Source of the DNA: an uncultured Pelagibacteraceae bacterium
GTDB taxonomy: Bacteria; Pseudomonadota; Alphaproteobacteria; Pelagibacterales; Pelagibacteraceae
Direction of reading: 5' to 3'
Assembly: GCA_902563555.1 (NCBI GenBank)
Contig: CACEXM010000001.1
Coordinates: 152,758 to 216,757 of the forward strand
DNA length: 64,000 bases
Position numbers and translations under genes: made by a program. The notes beneath the pieces were generated by a model that saw only the letters and a list, made by a program, of their open reading frames with translations, searched no databases and was not told the origin of the DNA. This document shows positions 44,437 through 51,990 of the stretch, in pieces; position 1 is the stretch's first letter, and each line of letters starts with the position of its first letter.

Positions 44437-44458
44437 GGTTAGACACCAGTTATACACC
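44428..44458 (+). repeat. Inverted repeat spanning the stop codon of the cassette gene
   Basis: Perfect 9-bp arms GGTGTATAA (44428-44436) and TTATACACC (44450-44458) enclose a 13-base loop. The first arm contains the stop codon. No T-run follows, so it is not a standard terminator; it may be an mRNA 3' structure or a binding site of the element. Confidence 0.6.
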
Positions 44459-44484
44459 GATAATTCTTGAACAAGATAAATGCA

Positions 44485-44512
44485 TTGTGTTAAAACAAAA
44501 CAAAGATATAAC
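44485..44512 (+). promoter_or_regulatory. Putative promoter for intact tRNA-Leu
   Basis: TTGTGT (44485-44490) and TATAAC (44507-44512) are 16 bp apart, and the predicted start lies about 10 bases before the mature tRNA 5' end. This sequence lies within the inserted unit, so the cassette seems to supply a new promoter for the tRNA. Confidence 0.4.
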
Positions 44513-44528
44513 AATGACTTTCAACAAT

Positions 44529-44614
44529 GCCCTCGTGGTGAAATTGGTAGACACAAAGGACTTAAAATCCTTGCCGCTTGCGGAGTGCCAGTTCGAGTCT
44601 GGCCGAGGGCACCA
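44529..44614 (+). tRNA. tRNA-Leu (anticodon UAA)
   Basis: An 86-nt class II tRNA with encoded CCA. The acceptor stem GCCCTCG pairs with CGAGGGC; the anticodon stem AAGGA/TCCTT holds the loop CTTAAAA (anticodon TAA). A long variable arm (GCCGCTTGCGG) follows, and the T arm GCCAG/CTGGC holds TTCGAGT. Its first 40 bases recur at 42832-42871. Confidence 0.97.
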
Positions 44615-44619
44615 TTAGG

Positions 44620-45390
44620 ATGAATAAAATACAAATAATTTCAGATAAAAACGTTAAATCTTCAAAAATAAAAAAATCTTTACTTAAAATATTAAAAAAA
44701 AAAGAAATAAAAAAAACAAATTTAGTTGTTGTTATTGGTGGGGACGGTTTCATGCTTCAAACATTAAAAAAAAATAGAAAATCCAAAAAAAATTTTTATG
44801 GAATAAATTCTGGAAATTATGGTTTTCTAATGAATAAGTTTTCAACAAAAAATTTAATCAGAAATTTATTAAATGCAAAAATGCTTTCAATATCTCCATT
44901 AGAAATGACAGTCATTAATAGTACTAATAATTTTAAAAAATATATCGCAATCAATGAAGTCTCTATACTAAGGCAAAGCAGACAAGCGGCATCACTTTCC
45001 ATTAAATCTGGCTCAAAACAATTAATTAAAAAATTGGTCTCAGATGGAGTGCTTGTTTCAACACCAGCTGGTAGCACAGCTTATAATCTTTCAGTTCATG
45101 GACCTATACTTAATTTAAATTCAAGAAAATTATCAATTTCACCAATAAGCCCTTTTAGACCAAGAAGGTGGAAAGGCAAAATTGTTAGTGATAATTCCAA
45201 AATAATAATTAAAAATTTAAATCCAAAAAAAAGACCAATTAGTTCTGTAGCTGACAATATTGAAGTTAGAAATGCAAAAAAAATTATAATAAAAACAAAT
45301 AAAAAGATTAAATTTAATCTTCTTTATGATCATAATAGAAGCCTACAAAATAAAATTAAAATTGAACAATTAAGAAAAGAAACTACTTAA
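44620..45390 (+). CDS. nadK: NAD kinase
   Basis: Phosphorylates NAD to NADP. About 256 residues; VVIGGDGFMLQTLKK holds the GGDG motif near residue 43, YGINSGNYGFLMN is the next conserved loop, and DGVLVSTPAGSTAYNLS the substrate motif. PISPFRPRRWKGKIV follows. The start is the ATG at 44620, 5 bp after the tRNA-Leu CCA with AGG just upstream; a longer frame into the tRNA gene is not credible. Probably read together with the tRNA-Leu transcript. Confidence 0.92.
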   Translation: MNKIQIISDKNVKSSKIKKSLLKILKKKEIKKTNLVVVIGGDGFMLQTLKKNRKSKKNFYGINSGNYGFLMNKFSTKNLIRNLLNAKMLSISPLEMTVINSTNNFKKYIAINEVSILRQSRQAASLSIKSGSKQLIKKLVSDGVLVSTPAGSTAYNLSVHGPILNLNSRKLSISPISPFRPRRWKGKIVSDNSKIIIKNLNPKKRPISSVADNIEVRNAKKIIIKTNKKIKFNLLYDHNRSLQNKIKIEQLRKETT

Positions 45391-45404
45391 ATTAATTGTT
45401 TAAT

Positions 45405-46601
45405 ATGAATAAAGAAATTATCTTATTTTATTATCCTAACAGAAAATTTTTTATAAGCAAAGTAGTAGAGAATAAATTAAATGAAAAATATTCTAAAATT
45501 ATTCTTTTTAAAAATTTGTATAAAAGTAACTTTTTAAATTTTAAGTATAATAAAAAAAAATTGAACATGATTAGAGATAATTATAAAAAAAAGGGAATTA
45601 ATTTAGATATAAAAAGAATTTATGAAATAAATTATTTCTTACAAAAAATTAGACTAAAAAGTAAAAAAAATAAAATTTTTGTATCACCCTATTTTATTAG
45701 TGCTGTTGTTTTAGAGGATGAATTCATTTTTTATGAAATTTCAAAGATTTATAAAATGCAATTTATAAGACCAGAGATATCTTTTATTAAAAATAGATAT
45801 ATATTAGCAAAAAATTTATTAAAGCAACCCTTTCCATTAAAAAAGAAAACAAATTTTTCAATTAAAAATTATAAAAAATTTAAGATTAATTACATCAATT
45901 CAATTGAAACTTTTTCAGCTGGTAAAATCAAAAATAAGTTAAATGCTTATTTTTTTAAAGTCTTGGTAAAAATGTTAAGTTTTTTCTTTGGTTTTAAATT
46001 CAACACTAAACCTAATAAATATGCCTTGGTTATTCTAAATAATGATGAGAAATTAAATTTATTAGCAGATACTACCAAATTAAAGTATTTTATAAATAAT
46101 TATCTATCTAATTCTAATTCTGAATTAGTTTTTTTAATTCATCCTCGTACTAATCCATTAATGTTTTTTTTAAGAAAATTTAAAAATGAAAAATATCTTT
46201 TTAATAATAATAAAATTCAATTTATTCATCAACCAAAAAATTTAGTAAGTATTATTCAAGACAGTCAATTTACTATTCACCTCTCATCAAGCCTTAGTGC
46301 ACAAACAATACTTTTTAACAAAAAAGTTTTATGTGTAGGTAAAAATATTATTTATATACATAAGGTAAATAATATAGTCTCAGATCTAGGAAAAAAATAT
46401 TATAATTTTTTAAAAAAAAAAATTAACGAAAATGATATTATTAAAATCGATAAATTTTTAATTAATTATTTATCCAATAGTATTGATATTAACACAAAAT
46501 TAAAACTTTACACTAAAACAAAAGATTACATGCCGAGTAATTTAAAAAGTGTTAGAAGAAATGATTTAAAGATTATTCATAGTTTATTAAATGCAATTTA
46601 A
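45405..46601 (+). CDS. Very AT-rich protein, possible GT-B glycosyltransferase or capsule-type enzyme
   Basis: I do not recognise the family with confidence. About 398 residues, extremely rich in Lys, Asn, Ile and Phe, even for this genome. The C-terminal half has VFLIHPRTNPLMFFLRKF, IQFIHQPKNLVSIIQDSQFT and HLSSSLSAQTILFNKKVLCV. This order, with a His-Pro-Arg and a later S-S-x-S-x-Q loop, is reminiscent of capsule polysaccharide and sialyltransferase-like GT-B domains. No signal peptide or TM segment is evident. The start at 45405 (ATG) is favoured over a TTG three codons earlier. It follows nadK by about 14 bp. Confidence 0.5.
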   Translation: MNKEIILFYYPNRKFFISKVVENKLNEKYSKIILFKNLYKSNFLNFKYNKKKLNMIRDNYKKKGINLDIKRIYEINYFLQKIRLKSKKNKIFVSPYFISAVVLEDEFIFYEISKIYKMQFIRPEISFIKNRYILAKNLLKQPFPLKKKTNFSIKNYKKFKINYINSIETFSAGKIKNKLNAYFFKVLVKMLSFFFGFKFNTKPNKYALVILNNDEKLNLLADTTKLKYFINNYLSNSNSELVFLIHPRTNPLMFFLRKFKNEKYLFNNNKIQFIHQPKNLVSIIQDSQFTIHLSSSLSAQTILFNKKVLCVGKNIIYIHKVNNIVSDLGKKYYNFLKKKINENDIIKIDKFLINYLSNSIDINTKLKLYTKTKDYMPSNLKSVRRNDLKIIHSLLNAI

Positions 46602-46677
46602 AATTAAAAAAAAATAAGATAAATAAGTATTATCGATGTTAATAAGTCAAAAAATTAACGTTGATTTTATTGAGTGA

Positions 46678-46753
46678 TGGTGCCCCCGCACGGATTCGAA
46701 CCGCGGACCTATTGATTACAAATCAATTGCTCTACCAGCTGAGCTACAAGGGC
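46678..46753 (-). tRNA. tRNA-Thr (anticodon UGU)
   Basis: A 76-nt tRNA with encoded CCA on the minus strand. The acceptor stem GCCCTTG pairs with CGGGGGC through two G-U pairs; D arm GCTCAGCTGGTAGAGC; anticodon loop TTTGTAA within stem ATTGA/TCAAT gives TGT; T arm CGCGG/CCGTG with TTCGAAT. Confidence 0.96.
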
Positions 46754-46786
46754 ATGCGCAATAATTATTAATAATTCTTTAATTAA

Positions 46787-47530
46787 TCAACTCTTTTTTT
46801 TTAAATAACTTAAGTGATGAAACACAATGGCAGCACTATTTGAGATATTTAAGCTTTCAACCTTACTATCAATGTTTATCTTTACTAAGAAATCTGCATA
46901 TTTTGATGTGTGTTGGTGCATACCAAATCCCTCGGAACCAAATAAAAGAATATTGTTTCCTTTCCAATCTATTTTTGTGAAATCTTTATCACCATTACCA
47001 TCAAAACCATAAACCCAAAAGTTTTTATCTTTAAGATTTTTTAAAGTAGAATTAATGTTAGATACCTCAAAAATATTTATATATTCAATTGCTCCACTTG
47101 AAGCTTTATACATAAGTTTACTTTCATTTGGATAATGTCTTTCCTTAATAATAATTCCATCTATATTAAAGGATGCTGCACTTCTAATTAAAGCACCAAT
47201 ATTTCTTGGATCTGTTACCCCATCTAAACAAACTAAAGTGATATTGTTTTTTTTTTTTATAAATTCCTTTAGAATTGGTTTTTCTAAGTGTTCTATTTCA
47301 GCAACATATCCTTGATGTAATAAATTCTCTTTGGTGCTATATTTGTCTAATTCTTTTTTAGTTTTAAAATAAACCTTTACTTCATTTAAAAGGTTTTTGT
47401 TTGGGCTTTTTCTATGTATATTTTTTTTACTTTCCTCTGTTAAAAAAACCTTCAGTACCTTTCTTTTTGGATTTTTGAGAGCCTCGATAACAGCGTGTTG
47501 CCCAACAATGAAAAATGATGATTTATTCAT
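46787..47530 (-). CDS. rlmB: 23S rRNA 2'-O-ribose methyltransferase (TrmH/RlmB family)
   Basis: The 247-residue SPOUT enzyme probably methylates G2251 of 23S rRNA. The N-terminal substrate-binding domain has FFIVGQHAVIEALKNPKRKV. SPOUT motifs: VTDPRNIGALIRSAASFNID (motif 1, with N and R), NILLFGSEGFGMHQHTSK (motif 2), VESLNISNSAAIVFHHL (motif 3). The N-terminal domain separates RlmB from small TrmH-type relatives. Minus strand, downstream of no partner; divergent from tRNA-Tyr. Confidence 0.9.
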   Translation of the reverse strand: MNKSSFFIVGQHAVIEALKNPKRKVLKVFLTEESKKNIHRKSPNKNLLNEVKVYFKTKKELDKYSTKENLLHQGYVAEIEHLEKPILKEFIKKKNNITLVCLDGVTDPRNIGALIRSAASFNIDGIIIKERHYPNESKLMYKASSGAIEYINIFEVSNINSTLKNLKDKNFWVYGFDGNGDKDFTKIDWKGNNILLFGSEGFGMHQHTSKYADFLVKINIDSKVESLNISNSAAIVFHHLSYLKKKS

Positions 47531-47584
47531 AAATAATCCTATGTTTTACACGTTTTTTTGAATATTTTCCTATTAAATCACGTG

Positions 47585-47612
47585 TTGCATTTGGACAAAT
47601 AAAATATATAAA
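47585..47612 (+). promoter_or_regulatory. Putative promoter of the tRNA-Tyr/tRNA-Gly/tuf unit
   Basis: TTGCAT (47585-47590) and TATAAA (47607-47612) lie 16 bp apart, about 50 bp before tRNA-Tyr. No other clear promoter lies between the tRNAs and tuf, so the two tRNAs and tuf could share a transcript. Eye-based. Confidence 0.4.
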
Positions 47613-47660
47613 ACGCATGTTGTTTAAAGCTTTATTGAACAAGGGGACACTTCCCCTAAG

Positions 47661-47746
47661 GGAGGGGTTCCAGAGCGGTCAAATGGGGCGGGCTGTAAAC
47701 CCGTTGACTTCGGTCTTCGAAAGTTCGAATCTTTCCCCCTCCACCA
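47661..47746 (+). tRNA. tRNA-Tyr (anticodon GUA)
   Basis: An 86-nt class II tRNA with encoded CCA. Acceptor stem GGAGGGG pairs with CCCCTCC; anticodon stem CGGGC... carries loop CTGTAAA (GTA); a long variable arm TGACTTCGGTCTTCG and T arm with TTCGAAT follow. Confidence 0.96.
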
Positions 47747-47791
47747 TTCAATATATTTTAAACAATACTGGAGTGTTACTCTTGGGGTTGT

Positions 47792-47865
47792 GCGGGTGTA
47801 GTTCAATGGTAGAACGCTAGCCTTCCAAGCTGGATGTAAGGGTTCGATTCCCTTTACCCGCTCCA
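47792..47865 (+). tRNA. tRNA-Gly (anticodon UCC)
   Basis: A 74-nt tRNA with encoded CCA. Acceptor stem GCGGGTG pairs with TACCCGC; anticodon stem CTAGC/GCTGG with loop CTTCCAA (TCC); T arm AAGGG/CCCTT with TTCGATT. It lies 45 bp after tRNA-Tyr and 45 bp before tuf. Confidence 0.96.
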
Positions 47866-47910
47866 AGATAAATATAGTTTATTAAAAAATAAAAGTGAGG
47901 AAAAAAAGTA

Positions 47911-49101
47911 ATGTCAAAAGAAAAATTTGTAAGAAATAAACCGCATTGTAACATTGGAACAATCGGACACGTCGATCATGGTAAAACAACTTTAACAGCT
48001 GCAATCACCAAAGTTTTATCTGAAACTGGTGGAGCCCAGGCTGTTGCTTATGATCAAATTGATAAAGCTCCAGAAGAAAAAGAAAGAGGAATTACAATTT
48101 CAACTGCACACGTTGAATACGAGACTGAAAAAAGACACTACGCACACGTAGACTGTCCAGGTCACGCTGACTATGTAAAAAACATGATCACGGGTGCAGC
48201 TCAAATGGATGGAGCAATTTTAGTTGTTAATGCTGCTGACGGTCCTATGCCACAAACTAGGGAGCATATTCTTTTAGCAAGACAGGTTGGAGTTCCTGCA
48301 ATAGTTGTTTATTTGAATAAAGTTGATCAAGTGGATGACAAAGAAATGATTGACCTTGTCGAAGAAGAAATTAGAGAATTATTAACTTCATACAAATTTC
48401 CAGGAGATAAAACACCCATAGCTAAAGGTTCTGCTCTTGCAGCTGTTGAGGGAAGAGATGAAGAAATAGGGAAAAAATCAATTATGGAATTAATGAAGAA
48501 TGTCGATGAGTTTATTCCACAACCTGATAGACCAAAAGACAAAGATTTTTTGATGCCTGTAGAAGATGTTTTTTCAATTTCAGGAAGAGGTACAGTTGCA
48601 ACTGGAAGAGTTGAATCAGGTGTACTTAAAACTGGTGATGAGCTTGAGATAGTCGGTATTAGAGAAACAAAAAAATCAGTCTGCACTGGTGTTGAAATGT
48701 TTAGAAAACTTTTAGATTCTGGTGAGGCAGGAGATAACGTTGGAGTGCTTTTAAGAGGTGTGGAAAGAACTGATATTGAAAGAGGACAAGTCCTTTGTAA
48801 ACCAGGTTCTGTCACTCCACATACTAAATTTGAAGCACAAGCTTATGTTCTAAAAAAAGAAGAGGGAGGTAGACATACTCCTTTTTTCACGAAATATAGA
48901 CCTCAGTTTTATTTTAGAACAACCGATGTAACAGGAGAAGTTGAATTACCTGCCGGTACAGAAATGGTGATGCCAGGTGATGACGCTAAGTTTACAGTAA
49001 AATTAATTACTCCAATCGCAATGTCAGAGAAATTAAACTTTGCTATTCGAGAAGGAGGAAGAACTGTAGGAGCTGGAGTAGTAACTAAAATTATAGAGTA
49101 A
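47911..49101 (+). CDS. tuf: Translation elongation factor Tu
   Basis: GTPase that delivers aminoacyl-tRNA to the ribosome. At 396 residues it is full length. G1 GHVDHGKTT near residues 19-27, the effector region [10 protein letters not shown]3 DCPGHADY, G4 NKVDQVDD and the two beta-barrel domains ([27 protein letters not shown]) are all present. A GAGG site precedes the start. It sits between tRNA-Gly and tRNA-Trp, apart from fusA; no second tuf is seen between fusA and rpsJ. Confidence 0.98.
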   Translation: MSKEKFVRNKPHCNIGTIGHVDHGKTTLTAAITKVLSETGGAQAVAYDQIDKAPEEKERGITISTAHVEYETEKRHYAHVDCPGHADYVKNMITGAAQMDGAILVVNAADGPMPQTREHILLARQVGVPAIVVYLNKVDQVDDKEMIDLVEEEIRELLTSYKFPGDKTPIAKGSALAAVEGRDEEIGKKSIMELMKNVDEFIPQPDRPKDKDFLMPVEDVFSISGRGTVATGRVESGVLKTGDELEIVGIRETKKSVCTGVEMFRKLLDSGEAGDNVGVLLRGVERTDIERGQVLCKPGSVTPHTKFEAQAYVLKKEEGGRHTPFFTKYRPQFYFRTTDVTGEVELPAGTEMVMPGDDAKFTVKLITPIAMSEKLNFAIREGGRTVGAGVVTKIIE

Positions 49102-49110
49102 ACACTAAAT

Positions 49111-49186
49111 AGGAGTGTAGCTCAATTGGTAGAGCGCCGGTCTCCAAAACCGGAGGCTGAGGGTTCGAGTCCCTCCGCTCCTGCCA
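49111..49186 (+). tRNA. tRNA-Trp (anticodon CCA)
   Basis: A 76-nt tRNA with encoded CCA. Acceptor stem AGGAGTG pairs with CGCTCCT; D arm GCTCAATTGGTAGAGC; anticodon stem CCGGT/ACCGG with loop CTCCAAA (CCA); T arm with TTCGAGT. It lies between tuf and secE, 9 bp after the tuf stop, as in many proteobacteria. Confidence 0.97.
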
Positions 49187-49199
49187 ATACTTAAAAAAA

Positions 49200-49391
49200 A
49201 TGAGAAACCCGATTAAATTTATACAAGAAGTTAAACAAGAGGCGTTTAAAGTATCTTGGCCGACTGGAAAAGAGACTTTACAAGGTGCTTTGATGGTTAC
49301 TCTCATGGCGATAGCAATGTCTTTATTTTTTCTCTTATTAGATCAAGTTCTCAAATTTTTTTTAGATTTATTACTTAAGGTGAGTATTTAA
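49200..49391 (+). CDS. secE: Preprotein translocase subunit SecE
   Basis: The 63-residue short, single-TM SecE of most bacteria. FIQEVKQEAFKVSWPTGKET is the family signature in the amphipathic cytosolic helix (the W-P motif), followed by one TM segment VTLMAIAMSLFFLLLDQVLK near residues 36-55. It clamps SecY in the SecYEG channel. The stop overlaps the nusG start by one base. Confidence 0.95.
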   Translation: MRNPIKFIQEVKQEAFKVSWPTGKETLQGALMVTLMAIAMSLFFLLLDQVLKFFLDLLLKVSI

Positions 49392-49921
49392 TGAAAAACT
49401 GGTACATAGTACAATCTCATTCAAGCTTCGAAAATAAGGTAGCTGGCTTAATAAAAGAGGAGGCCGACAAAGCAAAAATTTCTGAAAAAATTGAGGAAAT
49501 TATAGTCCCAACTCATGATGTAACTGAAGTTAAAAGAGGTAAAAGAATACAAAGAAAAAAAAAATATTTTCCTGGATATGTATTAATAAAAAGTGAAATG
49601 GACAATAATATTTATCACATGATTAAAAACATTAAGAGAGTTAGTGGTTTTTTGGGGACCAAAGGTATGCCAGTTCCTGTATCAGATAAAGAAATAGAAA
49701 AAATACTTGGACAAATAAAGGATGGGGTGGCCCAACCAAAATCTGGTATAGAATACAACGTAGGTGAAAAGGTTCAAGTTGTTGATGGACCTTTTGCTTC
49801 TTTTAATGGAATGGTTGAAGAAATTGATGAAGAGAAATCAAGACTAAAAGTCTCAGTCTCAATATTTGGAAGACCAACACCTGTAGATTTAGAATATAAC
49901 CAGGTAGAAAAAGTAAGTTAA
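49391..49921 (+). CDS. nusG: Transcription termination/antitermination protein NusG
   Basis: The 176-residue NusG with the NGN domain ([20 protein letters not shown], then [19 protein letters not shown]) that contacts RNA polymerase, and a C-terminal KOW domain ([20 protein letters not shown]) that binds Rho or S10. Length and position between secE and rplK are standard. Couples transcription with translation and termination. Confidence 0.97.
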   Translation: MKNWYIVQSHSSFENKVAGLIKEEADKAKISEKIEEIIVPTHDVTEVKRGKRIQRKKKYFPGYVLIKSEMDNNIYHMIKNIKRVSGFLGTKGMPVPVSDKEIEKILGQIKDGVAQPKSGIEYNVGEKVQVVDGPFASFNGMVEEIDEEKSRLKVSVSIFGRPTPVDLEYNQVEKVS

Positions 49922-50352
49922 TGGCAGCAAAAAAAGAAATAAGTGGTTTCATAAAATTACAAATCAAGGGTGGTCAAGCTAACCCAGCTCCACCTGTGGG
50001 ACCAGCTTTAGGTCAGAGGGGTGTAAACATCATGGAATTTTGTAAAGCTTTTAATGACAAAACAAAGTCTTTAGCAGGTAAACCAGTTCCAGTTGAGATA
50101 ACAGTTTATAAAGATAAGAAGTTTGATTTTAAAATAAAATCGCCACCAGCATCTTTTTTTATTAGAGAAGCTGCTAAACTAAAAAGTGGTTCACAAGAAC
50201 CTGGAAGAACTATTGTTGCAACAATAACAAAAAAACAAGCTGAGGAAATTGCCAAACAAAAAATGAATGATTTAAATGCACTAAATTTAGAGGAAGCGGT
50301 TAAAATTATTGCAGGGTCTGCAAGATCAATGGGAATTGAGGTTAAAGATTAA
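49921..50352 (+). CDS. rplK: 50S ribosomal protein L11
   Basis: 143 residues; binds the GTPase-associated region of 23S rRNA. The pattern [37 protein letters not shown] and [12 protein letters not shown] are family signatures. The start overlaps the nusG stop by one base, and rplA starts directly after its stop. Confidence 0.98.
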   Translation: MAAKKEISGFIKLQIKGGQANPAPPVGPALGQRGVNIMEFCKAFNDKTKSLAGKPVPVEITVYKDKKFDFKIKSPPASFFIREAAKLKSGSQEPGRTIVATITKKQAEEIAKQKMNDLNALNLEEAVKIIAGSARSMGIEVKD

Positions 50353-51042
50353 ATGACCTCAAAAAGATTTAAAAAACTGCCATTTAAAACAATAGATTTG
50401 CCAGCTGAGTCTATAGATAAACTGCTTTCTGTTGTTAAAAAAAATTGTACAACTAAGTTTGATGAGTCTGTTGATTTGAGTTTCCAAATAAATAATAAAC
50501 AAAAAAAAAATGAAATTAACATTAGAACTGTAGTAAATTTACCAGGAGGTACTGGAAAAAAGGTTAAAGTTGCAGTTGTTTGTGAAGATACAAAATCATC
50601 AGAAGCAAAATCAGCAGGAGCAGATATTGTTGGAGGTGATGATTTTATTGAAAAGATTAAAACTGGTGAAATGAATTTTGAAAAATTAATTTGTACACCT
50701 GGGATGATGATTAAACTTTCAAAACTAGGAAAAATTTTAGGTCCAAGAGGTTTGATGCCTAATCCAAAATTAGGTTCTGTTACAGATGATTTAAAAACAG
50801 CCATCAAAGATGCAAAATCTGGGCAAGCAGAAATTAGAAATGATAAAGATGGAAATATTGGTGTTAGTATTGGAAAAAAATCTTTCACTGATGAAAAATT
50901 AATAAAAAATTTTAATGTAATTTTAGAAACTCTTGAAAAAGAAAAATCAAATAACACTATAAAAGGTGATTTAATTCGCTCAGCTTTTATCACCTCAACA
51001 ATGGGTGTTTCATACAAAATCAAACTTGGAAAAAGTATTTAA
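50353..51042 (+). CDS. rplA: 50S ribosomal protein L1
   Basis: 229 residues; forms the L1 stalk and in many bacteria represses its own operon by binding the mRNA leader. ICTPGMMIKLSKLGKILGPR with GLMPNPKLGSVT is the L1 signature near residues 116-144. Any leader target here was not identified. Start ATG immediately after the rplK stop. Confidence 0.97.
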   Translation: MTSKRFKKLPFKTIDLPAESIDKLLSVVKKNCTTKFDESVDLSFQINNKQKKNEINIRTVVNLPGGTGKKVKVAVVCEDTKSSEAKSAGADIVGGDDFIEKIKTGEMNFEKLICTPGMMIKLSKLGKILGPRGLMPNPKLGSVTDDLKTAIKDAKSGQAEIRNDKDGNIGVSIGKKSFTDEKLIKNFNVILETLEKEKSNNTIKGDLIRSAFITSTMGVSYKIKLGKSI

Positions 51043-51044
51043 TT

Positions 51045-51566
51045 ATGATGAATAAAGAGCAAAAAAAAGATTACATAACTGAGATGACCGCACAGTTTGA
51101 AAATAGCAAATCTATTTTAATTACACATTATCAAGGTTTAACAATGGCTCAACTTGATAATTTAAGATCACAAATGAGAGAACATGGTATCATTTTTAAA
51201 ATTACAAAAAATAGAATTACAAAGTTGGCTTTGGAAAAAACAAAATGTAAGGATTTATCAAACTTATTTACAGGACCCACGGCTGTAGCGTTTGGAGAAG
51301 ACGCTATTATGTCAGCCAGAATTTTATCCAAATTTGCTAAAGACAATGAAAATCTAAAGCTTATTGGAGGAATGATGGATAATGAGGTTTTGGATCAAGC
51401 CGGTGTTTTAAATGTAGCAAATCTACCAACTTTGGATGAAGCAAGAGCAAGTATTGTGGGTATTTTGAGTGCCTCTGCTTCAAAATTGGTGAGTATTTTG
51501 CTTGCACGATCGGAAAAAATGAGTAATTTACCCGAAGAAAATTCTGAAACTAAACCCAAAGAGTAG
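51045..51566 (+). CDS. rplJ: 50S ribosomal protein L10
   Basis: 173 residues; base of the L7/L12 stalk. [20 protein letters not shown] and [16 protein letters not shown] are the L10 rRNA-binding pattern, and the C-terminal helix binds L12 dimers ([20 protein letters not shown]). Two adjacent ATG codons (51045 and 51048) are possible starts. The L10-binding mRNA leader usual in E. coli was not identified, since rplA lies directly upstream. Confidence 0.96.
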   Translation: MMNKEQKKDYITEMTAQFENSKSILITHYQGLTMAQLDNLRSQMREHGIIFKITKNRITKLALEKTKCKDLSNLFTGPTAVAFGEDAIMSARILSKFAKDNENLKLIGGMMDNEVLDQAGVLNVANLPTLDEARASIVGILSASASKLVSILLARSEKMSNLPEENSETKPKE

Positions 51567-51571
51567 ATTAT

Positions 51572-51937
51572 ATGCCAGACCTAAATAAAATTATTGAAGA
51601 TTTATCAAGCTTGACAGTCGCTGAAGCTGCTGAGCTTTCAAAACAATTAGAGGAAAAATGGGGTGTTGCCCCAATGACTGCAGCAGCACCAGCAGCAGCT
51701 GGCGGTGCAGCGGCCACAGAGGAAAAAGATGATTTTTCAATCATGCTTGTTTCTGCTGGAGATAAAAAGATAAATGTCATTAAAGAAGTAAGAGCAGCAA
51801 CATCACTTGGCTTAAAAGAGGCTAAAGACCTCGTTGAAGGTGCACCGAAAGAAGTTAAAGCGGGTGTACCAAAAAAGGAAGCTGAAGAAATAAAAGCTAA
51901 GTTAGAAGCTGCAGGCGCAAAAGTAGAACTTAAGTAA
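51572..51937 (+). CDS. rplL: 50S ribosomal protein L7/L12
   Basis: 121 residues with the N-terminal dimerisation helix ([19 protein letters not shown]), an Ala/Gly-rich hinge ([12 protein letters not shown]), and the C-terminal factor-binding domain ([20 protein letters not shown]). Present in several copies per ribosome and binds EF-Tu and EF-G. Confidence 0.98.
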   Translation: MPDLNKIIEDLSSLTVAEAAELSKQLEEKWGVAPMTAAAPAAAGGAAATEEKDDFSIMLVSAGDKKINVIKEVRAATSLGLKEAKDLVEGAPKEVKAGVPKKEAEEIKAKLEAAGAKVELK

Positions 51938-51957
51938 TTTAAAAGGATTTTTTTAAT

Positions 51958-51979
51958 ACTGATTAATCTATTAGTCAGT
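51958..51979 (+). other. Stem-loop between rplL and rpoB
   Basis: ACTGATTAAT (51958-51967) and ATTAGTCAGT (51970-51979) pair nearly perfectly with one T-G wobble and a short loop. No T-run follows, so it is not a terminator; it may be a processing site or attenuator-like element separating ribosomal from polymerase genes. Confidence 0.5.
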
Positions 51980-51990
51980 GTTGATTATAA

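Larger units (their letters stand above)
42829..44568. mobile_element. Putative tRNA-Leu-targeted cassette with 43-bp direct repeats
   Basis: A perfect 43-bp direct repeat, 42829-42871 and 44526-44568, bounds a 1,697-bp unit. The right copy is part of an intact tRNA-Leu(UAA); the left copy is the same 5' part of that tRNA up to the anticodon loop, then diverges. Inside is one large gene (zinc-ribbon/nuclease-like), an inverted repeat at its end, and a promoter serving the intact tRNA. No integrase or transposase gene is present. This is what insertion into the tRNA, with restoration of its 5' part by the element, would leave. Confidence 0.75.

Noticed and set aside
44373-44618. An 81-codon plus-strand frame running from the end of the zinc-ribbon gene into tRNA-Leu
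   Set aside because: Overlaps a convincing CDS at one end and an intact tRNA at the other; no independent start signal or homology.
44562-44753. Minus-strand 63-codon frame over tRNA-Leu and the nadK start
   Set aside because: Ends with the typical peptide produced by antisense translation of tRNA genes; spurious.
46634-46664. Possible terminator after the AT-rich gene at 45405-46601
   Set aside because: Arms GTTAAT/ATTAAC pair with mismatches and the T-run is weak; not convincing.
47617-47866. Open frames on both strands across tRNA-Tyr and tRNA-Gly
   Set aside because: They cover two well-folded tRNA genes and encode the usual spurious tRNA-derived peptides.
48327-48815. A 162-codon open frame on the minus strand inside tuf
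   Set aside because: It is a shadow of the conserved tuf coding frame; the composition (Ser/Pro/Leu-rich) is typical of antisense frames and no family is recognised.
50349-51023. A 224-codon minus-strand frame across rplA
   Set aside because: Almost exactly antisense to ribosomal protein L1, with no recognisable domain or ribosome site; a shadow frame.
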